From the NCBI RefSeq assembly GCF_003958645.1, contig NZ_RXLO01000009.1, positions 62,001-126,000 of the forward strand: 64,000 nt of DNA. The letters run 5' to 3'. How positions within the stretch are numbered: the stretch's first letter is position 1; each line of letters opens with the position of its first letter. This DNA is from Chitinophaga rhizosphaerae (GTDB lineage Bacteria; Bacteroidota; Bacteroidia; Chitinophagales; Chitinophagaceae). This document shows positions 1 through 7,694 of this stretch, piece after piece. The notes below the pieces were generated by a model, which saw nothing but the letters and a program-made list of their open reading frames with translations, ran no database searches and was not told the DNA's origin. Made by a program: the position numbers and the translations under genes.

Positions 1-561
1 AGCTTCTTCCTGTTTCAGCTGACGGGTCATTACCACGGAAGCAACAGGGATACGGGGAGAGTTGATCAGCTCGATGCCTTCTGCCTTCACGTCTTCCACA
101 CGGAGGTTTTCGTTCAGGTCGAGGTTCGTGATGTCCAGCTCCAGGTATTCGCGCAGATCTTTCGGGAGCGCTTTCACCTTGAGGGTTTTCAGTTTTACCA
201 CGAGTTTACCGCCGGCTTTAACACCTACGGACTGGCCGGTAACGCGGAGAGGCAGGGAAGCAACTACTTTCTTGTCTTCTACCAGTTCCAGGAAGTCGAT
301 GTGCGTGAGTTCGTCGGTAACGGTGTCGAACTGAAGATCTTTCAGGATGGCACGGTAAGTTTTACCTTCCAGTTTGATTTCAGCAACCTGGAATTCAGGT
401 GTGTACACCAGGTTTTTAAAGGCAGTAGCCGGAGCGGAAAAAGCAACGATTTCTGCACCCCCATAAATAACGCAAGGCACTTTTTCCTCAGAACGGAGAA
501 GGCGGGTGGCTTTTTTGCCGAATTCGCTTCTGAGTTGTCCTTCGATGGTTATTGATTTCAT
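1..561 (-). CDS. rplY: 50S ribosomal protein L25/Ctc (3' end cut by window edge)
   Basis: This is the N-terminal 187 codons of the L25/Ctc family, which binds 5S rRNA in the large ribosomal subunit; the stop lies beyond the left edge. Reading starts at the ATG at 559-561 (MKSITIEGQLRSEFGKKATR), the typical opening of the RNA-binding beta-barrel, and continues from about residue 95 into the second Ctc/TL5-type domain, so this is the long two-domain form. It lies 36 bp downstream of prs on the same strand, a common Bacteroidota pairing in which pth often follows; pth would be outside this window. No terminator separates it from prs, so co-transcription is likely. Confidence 0.93.
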   Translation of the reverse strand, partial: MKSITIEGQLRSEFGKKATRLLRSEEKVPCVIYGGAEIVAFSAPATAFKNLVYTPEFQVAEIKLEGKTYRAILKDLQFDTVTDELTHIDFLELVEDKKVVASLPLRVTGQSVGVKAGGKLVVKLKTLKVKALPKDLREYLELDITNLDLNENLRVEDVKAEGIELINSPRIPVASVVMTRQLKQEEA

Positions 562-597
562 TGTTTAAACATTTATGTTGTAAAAAAATACACTTGG

Positions 598-1548
598 TTA
601 AGGCATCCGGCGCTGGCTGTGAATGAACAGGCTGGTGATGGATTTGTTTTCGTACATGTTGCGGATGGCAACGGCGAAAAGTTCGGCCACGCTGATCACT
701 TTTATTTTGGCGCTTTCCTGTCTGAGCGGAATGGTGTCGCAGACAACCAGTTCTTCGAGGACGGAGTTCTCAATATTTTCGTACGCCTTGCCGCTGAACA
801 CGGGGTGGGTACAAAAAGCCCTTACGCTGCGGGCGCCTTTCTCTTTCAGCAAGGCGGCGGATTTGGTGAGGGTGCCGGCGGTATCGCAGATATCGTCGAT
901 CAGCACGATGTCCCTGTCCGTCACATCCCCTATTACTACCATGGAAGCGATCTCGTTGGCACGCTTGCGGTGCTTGTCGCAGATCACCATTTCAGCGCTG
1001 AAATAGCTCGCTACTTCACGCACCCTGGTGGTAGAACCCACGTCCGGGGACGCAAAGGTAAGGTTTTTCAGCTTGAGATTCTCTATATAAGGAATAAAAA
1101 TGGCCGAGCTGTCGAGGTGATCTACCGGGATATCGAAGAAACCCTGGATCTGGGGAGCATGTAAGTCCATGGTAATCACCCTGTTAGCCCCCGCAGCGGT
1201 CAGCAGGTTGGCGATCAGCTTGGAACCGATGGCCACGCGGGGCTTGTCTTTCCGGTCTTGCCGGGCAAACCCGAAATACGGGATAACCGCGGTAATATAC
1301 CCGGCAGACGCGCGTTTGGCGGCATCTATCATCAGCAACAGTTCCATGAGATTGTCGGACGGGGCGTTGGTGCCCTGAACGAGGAAAACATAGTCACCGC
1401 GGATGCTTTCCAGGAAAACCGGCTGGAATTCGCCGTCGCTGAACTTCTGGATATTCACTTTACCCAGACCGTTTCCATACCTGGCGGCGATGCGCTCAGC
1501 CAGGGCGGGGTTACTGTTACCCGTAAAGATTTTAACCGATGGATTCAT
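598..1548 (-). CDS. prs: Ribose-phosphate pyrophosphokinase (PRPP synthetase)
   Basis: Converts ribose 5-phosphate and ATP to PRPP for purine, pyrimidine, histidine, tryptophan and NAD synthesis in the cytosol. The 316-aa product has the usual family length and carries the PRPP-synthase signature DLHAPQIQGFFDIPVDHL and the PRPP-binding stretch DDICDTAGT. The ATG at 1546-1548 (MNPSVKIFTG) is chosen over an in-frame ATG at 1611 for two reasons: the upstream codons would encode a meaningless FVFVFVFV run from a hexamer repeat, and a Bacteroidota -7 box at 1591-1598 lies between the two starts. The mRNA leader is then about 38 nt and mostly TTTGTC repeats. rplY follows on the same strand. Confidence 0.96.
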   Translation of the reverse strand: MNPSVKIFTGNSNPALAERIAARYGNGLGKVNIQKFSDGEFQPVFLESIRGDYVFLVQGTNAPSDNLMELLLMIDAAKRASAGYITAVIPYFGFARQDRKDKPRVAIGSKLIANLLTAAGANRVITMDLHAPQIQGFFDIPVDHLDSSAIFIPYIENLKLKNLTFASPDVGSTTRVREVASYFSAEMVICDKHRKRANEIASMVVIGDVTDRDIVLIDDICDTAGTLTKSAALLKEKGARSVRAFCTHPVFSGKAYENIENSVLEELVVCDTIPLRQESAKIKVISVAELFAVAIRNMYENKSITSLFIHSQRRMP

Positions 1549-1578
1549 GACAAAGACAAAGACAAAGACAAAGACAAA
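1549..1578 (-). repeat. Hexanucleotide tandem repeat, five GACAAA units, abutting the prs start codon
   Basis: Five perfect GACAAA units run from 1549 to 1578 on the + strand, followed by the degenerate unit GAAAAG. In the prs mRNA they read as UUUGUC repeats ending directly at the AUG. The repeat lies between the -7 box and the start codon, so a change in copy number would alter leader length and content but not the protein. Confidence 0.9.
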
Positions 1579-1590
1579 GAAAAGAGGTTG

Positions 1591-1598
1591 CAAAACTA
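1591..1598 (-). promoter_or_regulatory. Putative prs promoter, -7 box TAGTTTTG
   Basis: The + strand reads CAAAACTA, which is TAGTTTTG on the coding strand and fits the Bacteroidota TAnnTTTG box. It is 42 bp upstream of the prs ATG. No TTG is found at the usual -33 distance. Confidence 0.6.
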
Positions 1599-1712
1599 AG
1601 GATTTAATCAAGGATATGCAGAAAAAAAAATCCGGGACAGCGGGGAAAAAATTACTAAATATTTTAGCATTCCGGAAAAAAGGCGTACTTTGATGGACAA
1701 TTCCGAAGATAT

Positions 1713-2462
1713 ATGCAAGCCGTTTTTGTTAACCCCGCCTACCGCGAACCCGCGCCGGTAAGGCATTTGAAGGTGCTGAGGCGCCGTCGCATGAAAGAAT
1801 GGCCGGAAGATGACCGGCCGCGGGAAAAAATGCTTTCCACAGGAGCCGCATCGGTCAGCCTGGCCGAGTTGCTGGCCATCATCATCAATACGGGAACGCG
1901 GGAAAAATCGGCGCTGGACCTGGCGCGGGAAGTGCTGGCCTACTGCGGCAACAACCTGCGGGAGCTCGGGCGCCTGAACATCCGGCAGCTGCGAAGTTTT
2001 CCGGGGATCGGTCTTAAAAAGGCCGCAACCATCCTGGCGGCGCTGGAGCTCTGCCGCCGGCGCCAGCAAAGCCAGCAGCGGGAGCAACGGGAGGTGACGT
2101 CTATCCCGGAGGTCGCGGATTATTTCAGGTCCCTGCTGTCGGAGCATGCCTGCGAGCGTTTTATCGTGCTTTATCTCAATCATGCCAACAAGGTGGTGCA
2201 CGAGGCCTGTATCAGTTCGGGCGGTATCACTTCCACTACCGTGGATCCCCGGATCGTGTTCGGTATTGCGCTCGAGCACCGGGCCACGCGGCTGTTGCTA
2301 TGCCACAATCATCCTTCCGGCACGTTGCGCCCGAGCAAGGCAGATATTCATATAACCCGCCGTTTCCAGGAGATCGGGCGCCTATTCGATATCGAGGTGC
2401 TGGACCATCTGATCGTCACGGAAAGCGGTTATCATAGCTTGCGGGAGGATGGGGCGTTGTGA
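1713..2462 (+). CDS. radC: RadC family JAB/MPN-domain protein
   Basis: RadC-family protein of 249 aa: an N-terminal helix-hairpin-helix region (FPGIGLKKAATILAALELC) followed by a JAB metalloprotease-like domain with the metal-binding motif HNHPSGTLRPSKADIHITRR. The family is named for DNA repair, but that role is disputed and the true activity is unknown. Two starts are possible: 1713, or 1791 (MKEWPEDDRPREKML), where most family members begin. A one-base-short match to the -7 box (TACTTTG, 1686-1692) precedes 1713, so the longer form is listed. It is transcribed divergently from prs and faces the T9SS protein ending at 2578 across 115 bp with no clear hairpin. Confidence 0.9.
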   Translation: MQAVFVNPAYREPAPVRHLKVLRRRRMKEWPEDDRPREKMLSTGAASVSLAELLAIIINTGTREKSALDLAREVLAYCGNNLRELGRLNIRQLRSFPGIGLKKAATILAALELCRRRQQSQQREQREVTSIPEVADYFRSLLSEHACERFIVLYLNHANKVVHEACISSGGITSTTVDPRIVFGIALEHRATRLLLCHNHPSGTLRPSKADIHITRRFQEIGRLFDIEVLDHLIVTESGYHSLREDGAL

Positions 2463-2577
2463 TGTTCGGGGCTTTCGGTACTGATGAAGTGCTTGTCGGC
2501 CGGATGAGCGGAGGTGATTTGCAGGGATTGCGGTGGATGTGAAACGCGCCAAGCAGGATGACAAGGGGGGCTCCGGA

Positions 2578-4611
2578 TCAACGCAGCAACGTCGTGACGC
2601 CTTTCTGGAAAATCCGGGTGTCCAGTTCGGTGTTCGTGAATTCTAGCACCCAGGCATAAGTGCCGACAGACGCGGGAGCGCCATTGATCCGCCCATCCCA
2701 CTTTTGCTGCCAGTTGCGGGATTCAAAAACGAGTTGCCCGTTCCGGGCGAATACCCGGAAAAGGAGGTCCGCGGTCTTGTACCCATTTACCGGGTACAGG
2801 AAATCATTGATCCCGTCATTATTCGGCGTAAACGCCGTGGGCACTGTCACGTAGCAGCTGGGCACGGTTTTCAGCACATGAATTACCGTATCCTCGCATT
2901 GGAGATTATCGGTTACGATCAGTCTGACATTATAGGATTCCTCGCGGGAAGACATCGGGTAGCGCCAGGCGGCCGGGGTCCGCAGTATCGATCCTGGCCC
3001 GATTCCCATGCTCCATCGGTAGGCCGTAATGTTGCCGCGGCTATCGTTCGTGACCCTGACCATATCCATCGGGCACAATACGGTAGCACCCGGCGTAAAG
3101 GCAGCCACCACTTCCACCGGCAAAGTGATCCTTTCACTATGTACGGCCTGGCATTGTCTGTTGGCGACCATCAGCCTTACGTCCCGGAAACCATTTGGCC
3201 CACGCACGAATTTTTTGGTGGCTTCGCGGGTGGTTTGTGTAGTACCGTCGTCGAACTGCCAGGTCCATTGCGAAACCTGGTGGGCCCCATCGTGCCGCAT
3301 ATACAGGGTATCCGCGTCACAATCCAGGCTCGTCCGGTACGCAAATGCTGCGTTCACGGTATCGCTGGTTGAAAAAGGTATGAATTGCCCGAGGGGAGTT
3401 TCCACGCGGCATTCGTTGATCAACGTATTGCCGTCGCTGCCACGCACGAGGTTCAGGCGGTAATCGCTTTCCCGTAAAATGGCGCCGTTGAGCTGTATCT
3501 CGATGCTGTCCGTCAACTGGTTATCGCAGAACACTTTCGCGCTTACCACGGAAACATTGGGACCGGTACCCAGGTTCGCGATCACGAAATCACTGCCGTT
3601 TGTTGCCACGGAGTTACAGCGCACGGGAGACTTCAATCTTACCATTAACCTGTCTGGCCGGCATGCTACCGGCCTGATGGAATCGAAAGGCGCGGGTGGA
3701 AAAATGGGAATATCCAGGTTGATGGTCTCCCCTGCCGTCATGGGGTTATCACAGGCATCTAGCAGGGTATTGCCGTCGCTGCCCCGTTTGAGGCGGACCG
3801 TATAGCTGCCGGGTGTTAGGGGCCGGTCGAGCTGAAGAACGACGGAATCCATATCGAACGCGCCTCCGCAGTTGACGCCCTGCACGCCGGTGATACGCGC
3901 TGCGGTACCCAGCAGCTCGAAATCGCTGCCGTTGGCGGCCAGGGTGGCACAACGGAAGCGCTTGGACAGTTTTACGGCCACACGGTTATCGAGACATTTA
4001 TAGGCGGCAGATTCGAATTCTCCGGTTTTAGGGTCGGTGATCACGGCCGTGCCCCCACCAAACGCGAGAGAATAGCCGCTTTGCGTATTGGTAAAATGAC
4101 TGACGAGCAAAAGGTACTCATGCCCCACCTGCAACGTCGGCATACTGCTGAAGTTCGGATAACTAGGCCCGGCGCAATTGATGAGCCCCTGCCCCGCCGC
4201 GCTGGCGCCCGTTACGCCGGGGATCGAGCTCCAGTTGCCGCAAACCTGCATCGACATGTCGGAGAAAATATCATTTACGTTCCTGCCCGTCACGTCGAAA
4301 ACATGCCAGTCGTAATCATCGCCCAAATCTTTCGGCGTGATCGTGAACTCCAGGGTGCCGGCCTGGTAACAGGTAAATTTGTAATAGTAGGGGTTACGAT
4401 CCGTGTAATCCGTCCGGGGATCAACCCTGCTGCAGAAGTCCAGCCGGAGCACGCGCCCGCCGCACAGCGGCACAGAATCCTGTATCAGGTTCCTCGTGCC
4501 ACAAATAGGGAATGCGCTCTGGGGCGTTTGTCCGAGGTTGGAACATGACTGTCCGACCGCCTGAAACGACGATAATAGCTGTAAAAATATGGCCAATACT
4601 AAGAATCGCAT
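2578..4611 (-). CDS. T9SS type B secreted protein with PKD-like and C-terminal gliding-motility domain
   Basis: Predicted surface or secreted protein of 677 aa. A signal peptide (residues 1-20, ending AVGQ) is followed by a Cys-rich beta-sandwich-like region (about 22-195), then two similar modules sharing the pattern C-x(14)-C with NGSDF and RGSDGNTL near their ends (about 205-305 and 315-415). PKD-like repeats follow (WTWQFDDGTT, YRWSMGIGPG), then the type B sorting domain beginning PTAFTPNNDGINDFLYPV and ending GVTTLLR. Such domains are recognised by T9SS and usually depend on a PorP/SprF partner; none is adjacent here, unlike the two other loci in the window. A weak -7 box (TATATTCG on the minus strand, 4633-4640) precedes the ATG. 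The ligand is unknown. Confidence 0.88.
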   Translation of the reverse strand: MRFLVLAIFLQLLSSFQAVGQSCSNLGQTPQSAFPICGTRNLIQDSVPLCGGRVLRLDFCSRVDPRTDYTDRNPYYYKFTCYQAGTLEFTITPKDLGDDYDWHVFDVTGRNVNDIFSDMSMQVCGNWSSIPGVTGASAAGQGLINCAGPSYPNFSSMPTLQVGHEYLLLVSHFTNTQSGYSLAFGGGTAVITDPKTGEFESAAYKCLDNRVAVKLSKRFRCATLAANGSDFELLGTAARITGVQGVNCGGAFDMDSVVLQLDRPLTPGSYTVRLKRGSDGNTLLDACDNPMTAGETINLDIPIFPPAPFDSIRPVACRPDRLMVRLKSPVRCNSVATNGSDFVIANLGTGPNVSVVSAKVFCDNQLTDSIEIQLNGAILRESDYRLNLVRGSDGNTLINECRVETPLGQFIPFSTSDTVNAAFAYRTSLDCDADTLYMRHDGAHQVSQWTWQFDDGTTQTTREATKKFVRGPNGFRDVRLMVANRQCQAVHSERITLPVEVVAAFTPGATVLCPMDMVRVTNDSRGNITAYRWSMGIGPGSILRTPAAWRYPMSSREESYNVRLIVTDNLQCEDTVIHVLKTVPSCYVTVPTAFTPNNDGINDFLYPVNGYKTADLLFRVFARNGQLVFESRNWQQKWDGRINGAPASVGTYAWVLEFTNTELDTRIFQKGVTTLLR

Positions 4612-4666
4612 TTGGTTGTTACGGGGGTCCTACGAATATATATAAAGTAATAACATGTCGTTTTGT

Positions 4667-4674
4667 TACATTTG
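4667..4674 (+). promoter_or_regulatory. Putative promoter, -7 box TACATTTG, for the Gfo/Idh/MocA gene
   Basis: Perfect TAnnTTTG match 27 bp upstream of the ATG at 4702. It shows that the in-frame ATG at 4663, upstream of the box, cannot be the start. Confidence 0.6.
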
Positions 4675-4701
4675 CAGGAATTTTCACAAAAAAAACAGCG
4701 A

Positions 4702-5676
4702 ATGCTTAAAATCGGCTTGTTTGGAGTAGGGCATCTGGGAAAAATTCACCTGTCCCAATTATCGACGATGAAAGACGTGGAAGTGACAGGCTACTTCGAT
4801 CCCAGCGATACCAATGCGGAAGGTATCCGGGAAACGTATCCCGATCTTCGCCGGTTCGAAGCTGCAGAAGATTTGATTCGTGCTTCCGATGCGATCGATA
4901 TCGTGGCGCCGACTACCCAGCACTTCCTGCTGTGCGAAACGGCAATCCGGATGGGCAAGCATGTTTTTGTGGAAAAACCCATGACCAACACCATGGAAGA
5001 GGCCCGGCTGCTGGTGAAACTGGTGGAAGAAGCCAATATCAAATTCCAGGTGGGCCATGTGGAACGTTTCAACCCCGCATTCCTCGCCCTCAAAGGGGTC
5101 GATCTCAAGCCCATGTTCATCGAAGTGCACCGCCTGGCGGAATTCAATCCCCGCGGAACCGACGTGAGCGTGATCCTCGATCTCATGATCCACGACATCG
5201 ATATCGTGCTTAGCATCGTACAATCCAGCATCAGCCGCATATCCGCCAGCGGTGTCGCCGTGATGAGCGATACGCCCGATATCGCCAATGTTCGCATAGA
5301 ATTCCATAACGGTTGCGTCGCCAACCTCACGTCCAGCCGCATTTCCCTCAAAAAAATGCGGAAAATGCGCCTGTTCCAGAAAGATGCCTATATCGGTATC
5401 GACTTCCTCGACAAAAAAACCGAGATCATCAAACTGAAAACCCCGGAAGACGAAGGCCTGTTCACGCTCGACATCGCCACCAACAACGGCAAAAAAACCA
5501 TCGCCATCGCCAACCCGGAAATCAAACAGTCGAACGCCATCCGTATGGAACTGGAATTTTTCCGTGACAGCATCCTCGAAAACAAACCGGTGCCGGTAAA
5601 CGTGCGCGACGGGTTCCAGGCGCTGGAAGCGGCTCACCAGATCCTTCAGAAGATCGGCAAAGGCCAGTCGGAATAA
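4702..5676 (+). CDS. Gfo/Idh/MocA family NAD(P)-dependent oxidoreductase
   Basis: Cytosolic 324-aa oxidoreductase of the glucose-fructose/inositol dehydrogenase family. The N-terminal Rossmann fold shows GVGHLG at residues 8-13, and the catalytic-lysine motif EKPM lies near residues 91-94 (HVFVEKPMTNT). The C-terminal half is the family's alpha/beta substrate domain. The substrate cannot be read from sequence; relatives act on sugars, inositols or biliverdin. The start at 4702 is set by the promoter at 4667-4674. It is divergent from the T9SS protein, and 53 bp separate it from the first of three small lipoprotein genes, so read-through is possible but a shared function is not shown. Confidence 0.88.
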   Translation: MLKIGLFGVGHLGKIHLSQLSTMKDVEVTGYFDPSDTNAEGIRETYPDLRRFEAAEDLIRASDAIDIVAPTTQHFLLCETAIRMGKHVFVEKPMTNTMEEARLLVKLVEEANIKFQVGHVERFNPAFLALKGVDLKPMFIEVHRLAEFNPRGTDVSVILDLMIHDIDIVLSIVQSSISRISASGVAVMSDTPDIANVRIEFHNGCVANLTSSRISLKKMRKMRLFQKDAYIGIDFLDKKTEIIKLKTPEDEGLFTLDIATNNGKKTIAIANPEIKQSNAIRMELEFFRDSILENKPVPVNVRDGFQALEAAHQILQKIGKGQSE

Positions 5677-5729
5677 CCTTTTCAGGCCCCATAGTAACTC
5701 AAAACCCGCCCCAATTAAATTTAGAAATC

Positions 5730-6077
5730 ATGAAGTTCGGATGGATGCTATTTTTCGCAGCTGCGGTGTTGATGATCGGATCATCCTGCAAAAAAGATGA
5801 ACAGATACCATCATTAGACCACTCGCTGCAATTTTCCGAAACCTATTGCAACGACCCCTGGTCTAACGACTTACAGCGGACGGACCCCGACTTTCTAAAA
5901 AAACTGGATGCCTGGCTGGAAGCCAAAACCGGCGTCAGGATCCCCGAGCCTCAAATCAAATTCCACCCCGGAAACGCCGGCGCATGCTCGGCTTGTACCT
6001 GCAAAACAGGGAATGTGCTGACCATCTGGCTGCCCAGGGGAGTAGACGCCAAATTTACCGCGCTGGGTTTTAAATAG
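5730..6077 (+). CDS. Small Cys-motif lipoprotein, paralogue 1 of 3
   Basis: A 115-aa lipoprotein of a family I do not recognise. The signal peptide ends in a lipobox with Cys20 (MIGSSC). The next residues, KKDE, fit the Bacteroidota lipoprotein export signal (Lys plus two acidic residues near +2 to +4), so surface exposure is plausible. Mature landmarks shared with the next two genes are ETYC-DPW (Cys40), a WLE-x2-TG segment, C86-x2-C-x-C91 followed by KTGN, and a terminal KF-x2-LGF. Four conserved cysteines suggest a disulfide-bonded or metal-binding domain; that is inference. A near-match -7 box (TAAATTTA, 5716-5723) lies just upstream. No neighbour reveals its role. Confidence 0.8.
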   Translation: MKFGWMLFFAAAVLMIGSSCKKDEQIPSLDHSLQFSETYCNDPWSNDLQRTDPDFLKKLDAWLEAKTGVRIPEPQIKFHPGNAGACSACTCKTGNVLTIWLPRGVDAKFTALGFK

Positions 6078-6222
6078 TTAAGGCAATCATTCGACCGAAA
6101 GGAGTTCTCCGCAATTTTTCGCCGTAAAAGGACGCTTATCATCTGTTATTTTCAGGCTTGTCCGTCCGGCGCCATGTAACCTTTCGAATTCCGGGCACGT
6201 TTCAGGAATAAATCACGCGTTT

Positions 6223-6576
6223 ATGAAAAACGGCCTCCTGTTACTCCTCACTACTGTATCCCTCCTTCTTTTCTCCTGCCGAAAGAAAGATAAACTCAAC
6301 ATGAAAGGCGCATTGGTATTTAATGAAACCCAATGTTCGGACCCATGGGGTGGAAAAGTAACGGGGCCCAACGCAGAAGAATTTATACAAAACCTGGAAC
6401 TGTGGCTGGAAAAGGAAACCGGCGCCTCCATCAACAACATCAAACGCATCCCGCCCCGTAAAGACCTGATTGTTTGTGATGCCTGCCACTGCACGTCCGG
6501 TTATCAGCTCCTTATTTGGCCGGTACCTGGTTCGGAACAAAAATTCATCGACCTCGGATTTACAAAACCACAATAA
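6223..6576 (+). CDS. Small Cys-motif lipoprotein, paralogue 2 of 3
   Basis: A 117-aa lipoprotein and the second member of the tandem family. The lipobox Cys is residue 19 (LLLFSC), followed by RKKDK, which fits the surface-export signal less well than paralogue 1. It keeps the family marks: ETQCSDPW, LELWLEKETG, the cluster C-D-A-C-H-C followed by TSGY, IW, and KFIDLGF near the end. The 145-bp gap upstream (6078-6222) has no gene, no clear promoter and no strong hairpin. The amino acid sequences of the three paralogues have drifted far outside the shared motifs, so the duplication is old. The function is unknown. Confidence 0.8.
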   Translation: MKNGLLLLLTTVSLLLFSCRKKDKLNMKGALVFNETQCSDPWGGKVTGPNAEEFIQNLELWLEKETGASINNIKRIPPRKDLIVCDACHCTSGYQLLIWPVPGSEQKFIDLGFTKPQ

Positions 6577-6603
6577 TCCCGCTACTCCAGTAAAACTCCG
6601 CTC

Positions 6604-6942
6604 ATGAAGTACGCATTGTTACTCTTGCTTGCCATCCCCCTTTGCACTGCCTGCAAAAAAGGTAAAATCCCTAGGCTCGACGAGGCCTTTCAATATACAG
6701 AAACCTATTGCAGCGACCCTTGGAACAATCAAGTGGAACAGGGAGATAATTTCCTCGAAGACCTGGAAATCTGGCTGGAACTCAAAACCGGCAAAGCGAT
6801 CAGGAAACCGTACATGAAGTTCTTCCGGGACAAGATGACCATGTGCTACGCTTGCTCCTGCACTTCCGGCAACGTCATTTACGTTTGGCCGCCGGCCGGT
6901 TCGGAACAAAAATTCCTCGACCTGGGATTCCGGAAACCGTAA
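6604..6942 (+). CDS. Small Cys-motif lipoprotein, paralogue 3 of 3
   Basis: A 112-aa lipoprotein and third family member, 27 bp after paralogue 2 and so probably co-transcribed with it. The lipobox Cys is residue 17 (LCTAC), followed by KKGK with no acidic pair, so it may stay on the periplasmic side. Conserved marks are ETYCSDPW, LEIWLELKTG, C-Y-A-C-S-C followed by TSGN, VW, and GSEQKFLDLGF. It is closer to paralogue 2 at the C-terminus (GSEQKF). Its stop codon TAA (6940-6942) directly abuts the stop of the convergent ispD (6943-6945), leaving no intergenic base and no room for a conventional terminator. Confidence 0.8.
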   Translation: MKYALLLLLAIPLCTACKKGKIPRLDEAFQYTETYCSDPWNNQVEQGDNFLEDLEIWLELKTGKAIRKPYMKFFRDKMTMCYACSCTSGNVIYVWPPAGSEQKFLDLGFRKP

Positions 6943-7617
6943 TTATTTTTTCAGGAGAACTTCCGCAATGGCAAGGTCCAGCGGGCGGGTGATCTTGATG
7001 TTCCGCTCCTCTCCTTCCACCAGGTGGATTTCGGCGCCGAAACGCTCTGCCACGCTGGCTTCGTCGGTAAACAGGGGATCGTAGGGCTGTTCGAACGCGG
7101 GTAAGAGTTGTTCGGACAGGAAGGTTTGCGGTGTCTGGATGATGCGGAAGCGGCTGCGGTCAACGGCCAGGTTGCCTTCGTCGTCGACCTCGCGCAGACT
7201 GTCTTTTACTTCGATGGCGGGGATGGCGTTCCCTTTCGCCAGGGCGCCTTCGCAGCAACGGCGGACGAGCTCCGGGGAAATAAGTGCGCGAACGCCGTCG
7301 TGCACAAACACCACGGCCGGTCCGGTGATAGTGGCAAGACCGTTTTTCACGGAATGGAAGCGGGTTTCACCGCCATGAACGATGGTCAGGGAAGGCGGTA
7401 CGTCGAAAGAAACCAATAGGGGCGCGATGAAAGCGCTATGCGCTTCGGGGATGACGAGCACGATGCGGATGTCGGGGTAAGCGTTCCGGAAGGCGTTGAT
7501 GGTGTGATGGAGAACGGGTTTTCCGCCGATTTCCATGAATTGTTTTGGAATGGCGCTCCCCATCCTGAGGCCGGAGCCGCCGGCAACGATGACCGCTATC
7601 TTATTCCTGTCTGGCAT
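6943..7617 (-). CDS. ispD: 2-C-methyl-D-erythritol 4-phosphate cytidylyltransferase
   Basis: IspD joins CTP and MEP to give CDP-ME in the non-mevalonate isoprenoid pathway. The 224-aa product has normal length and the nucleotidyltransferase opening IAVIVAGGSGLRMG, the KQF segment, FVHDGVRALIS, and the C-terminal EGEERNIKITRPLDLAIAE that is diagnostic of IspD. The ATG at 7615-7617 (MPDRNKIAVIV) is preferred over one at 7653, which would add residues not seen in the family and begin inside the terminator of queA. It converges on lipoprotein 3 with no spacer. Confidence 0.94.
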   Translation of the reverse strand: MPDRNKIAVIVAGGSGLRMGSAIPKQFMEIGGKPVLHHTINAFRNAYPDIRIVLVIPEAHSAFIAPLLVSFDVPPSLTIVHGGETRFHSVKNGLATITGPAVVFVHDGVRALISPELVRRCCEGALAKGNAIPAIEVKDSLREVDDEGNLAVDRSRFRIIQTPQTFLSEQLLPAFEQPYDPLFTDEASVAERFGAEIHLVEGEERNIKITRPLDLAIAEVLLKK

Positions 7618-7645
7618 ATTGCGAAGTAAGGATATTTTGACAAAA

Positions 7646-7675
7646 AAAGGCAAACAGCGGAAACTGTTTGCCTTT
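7646..7675 (-). terminator. Rho-independent terminator of queA
   Basis: A perfect 12-bp stem (AAAGGCAAACAG, 7646-7657, with CTGTTTGCCTTT, 7664-7675) encloses a 6-nt loop. On the minus strand it is followed by a run of seven T (7648-7642). It lies just after the queA stop and before the ispD start. Confidence 0.85.
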
Positions 7676-7694
7676 TACATATCCGGGAACCGGA

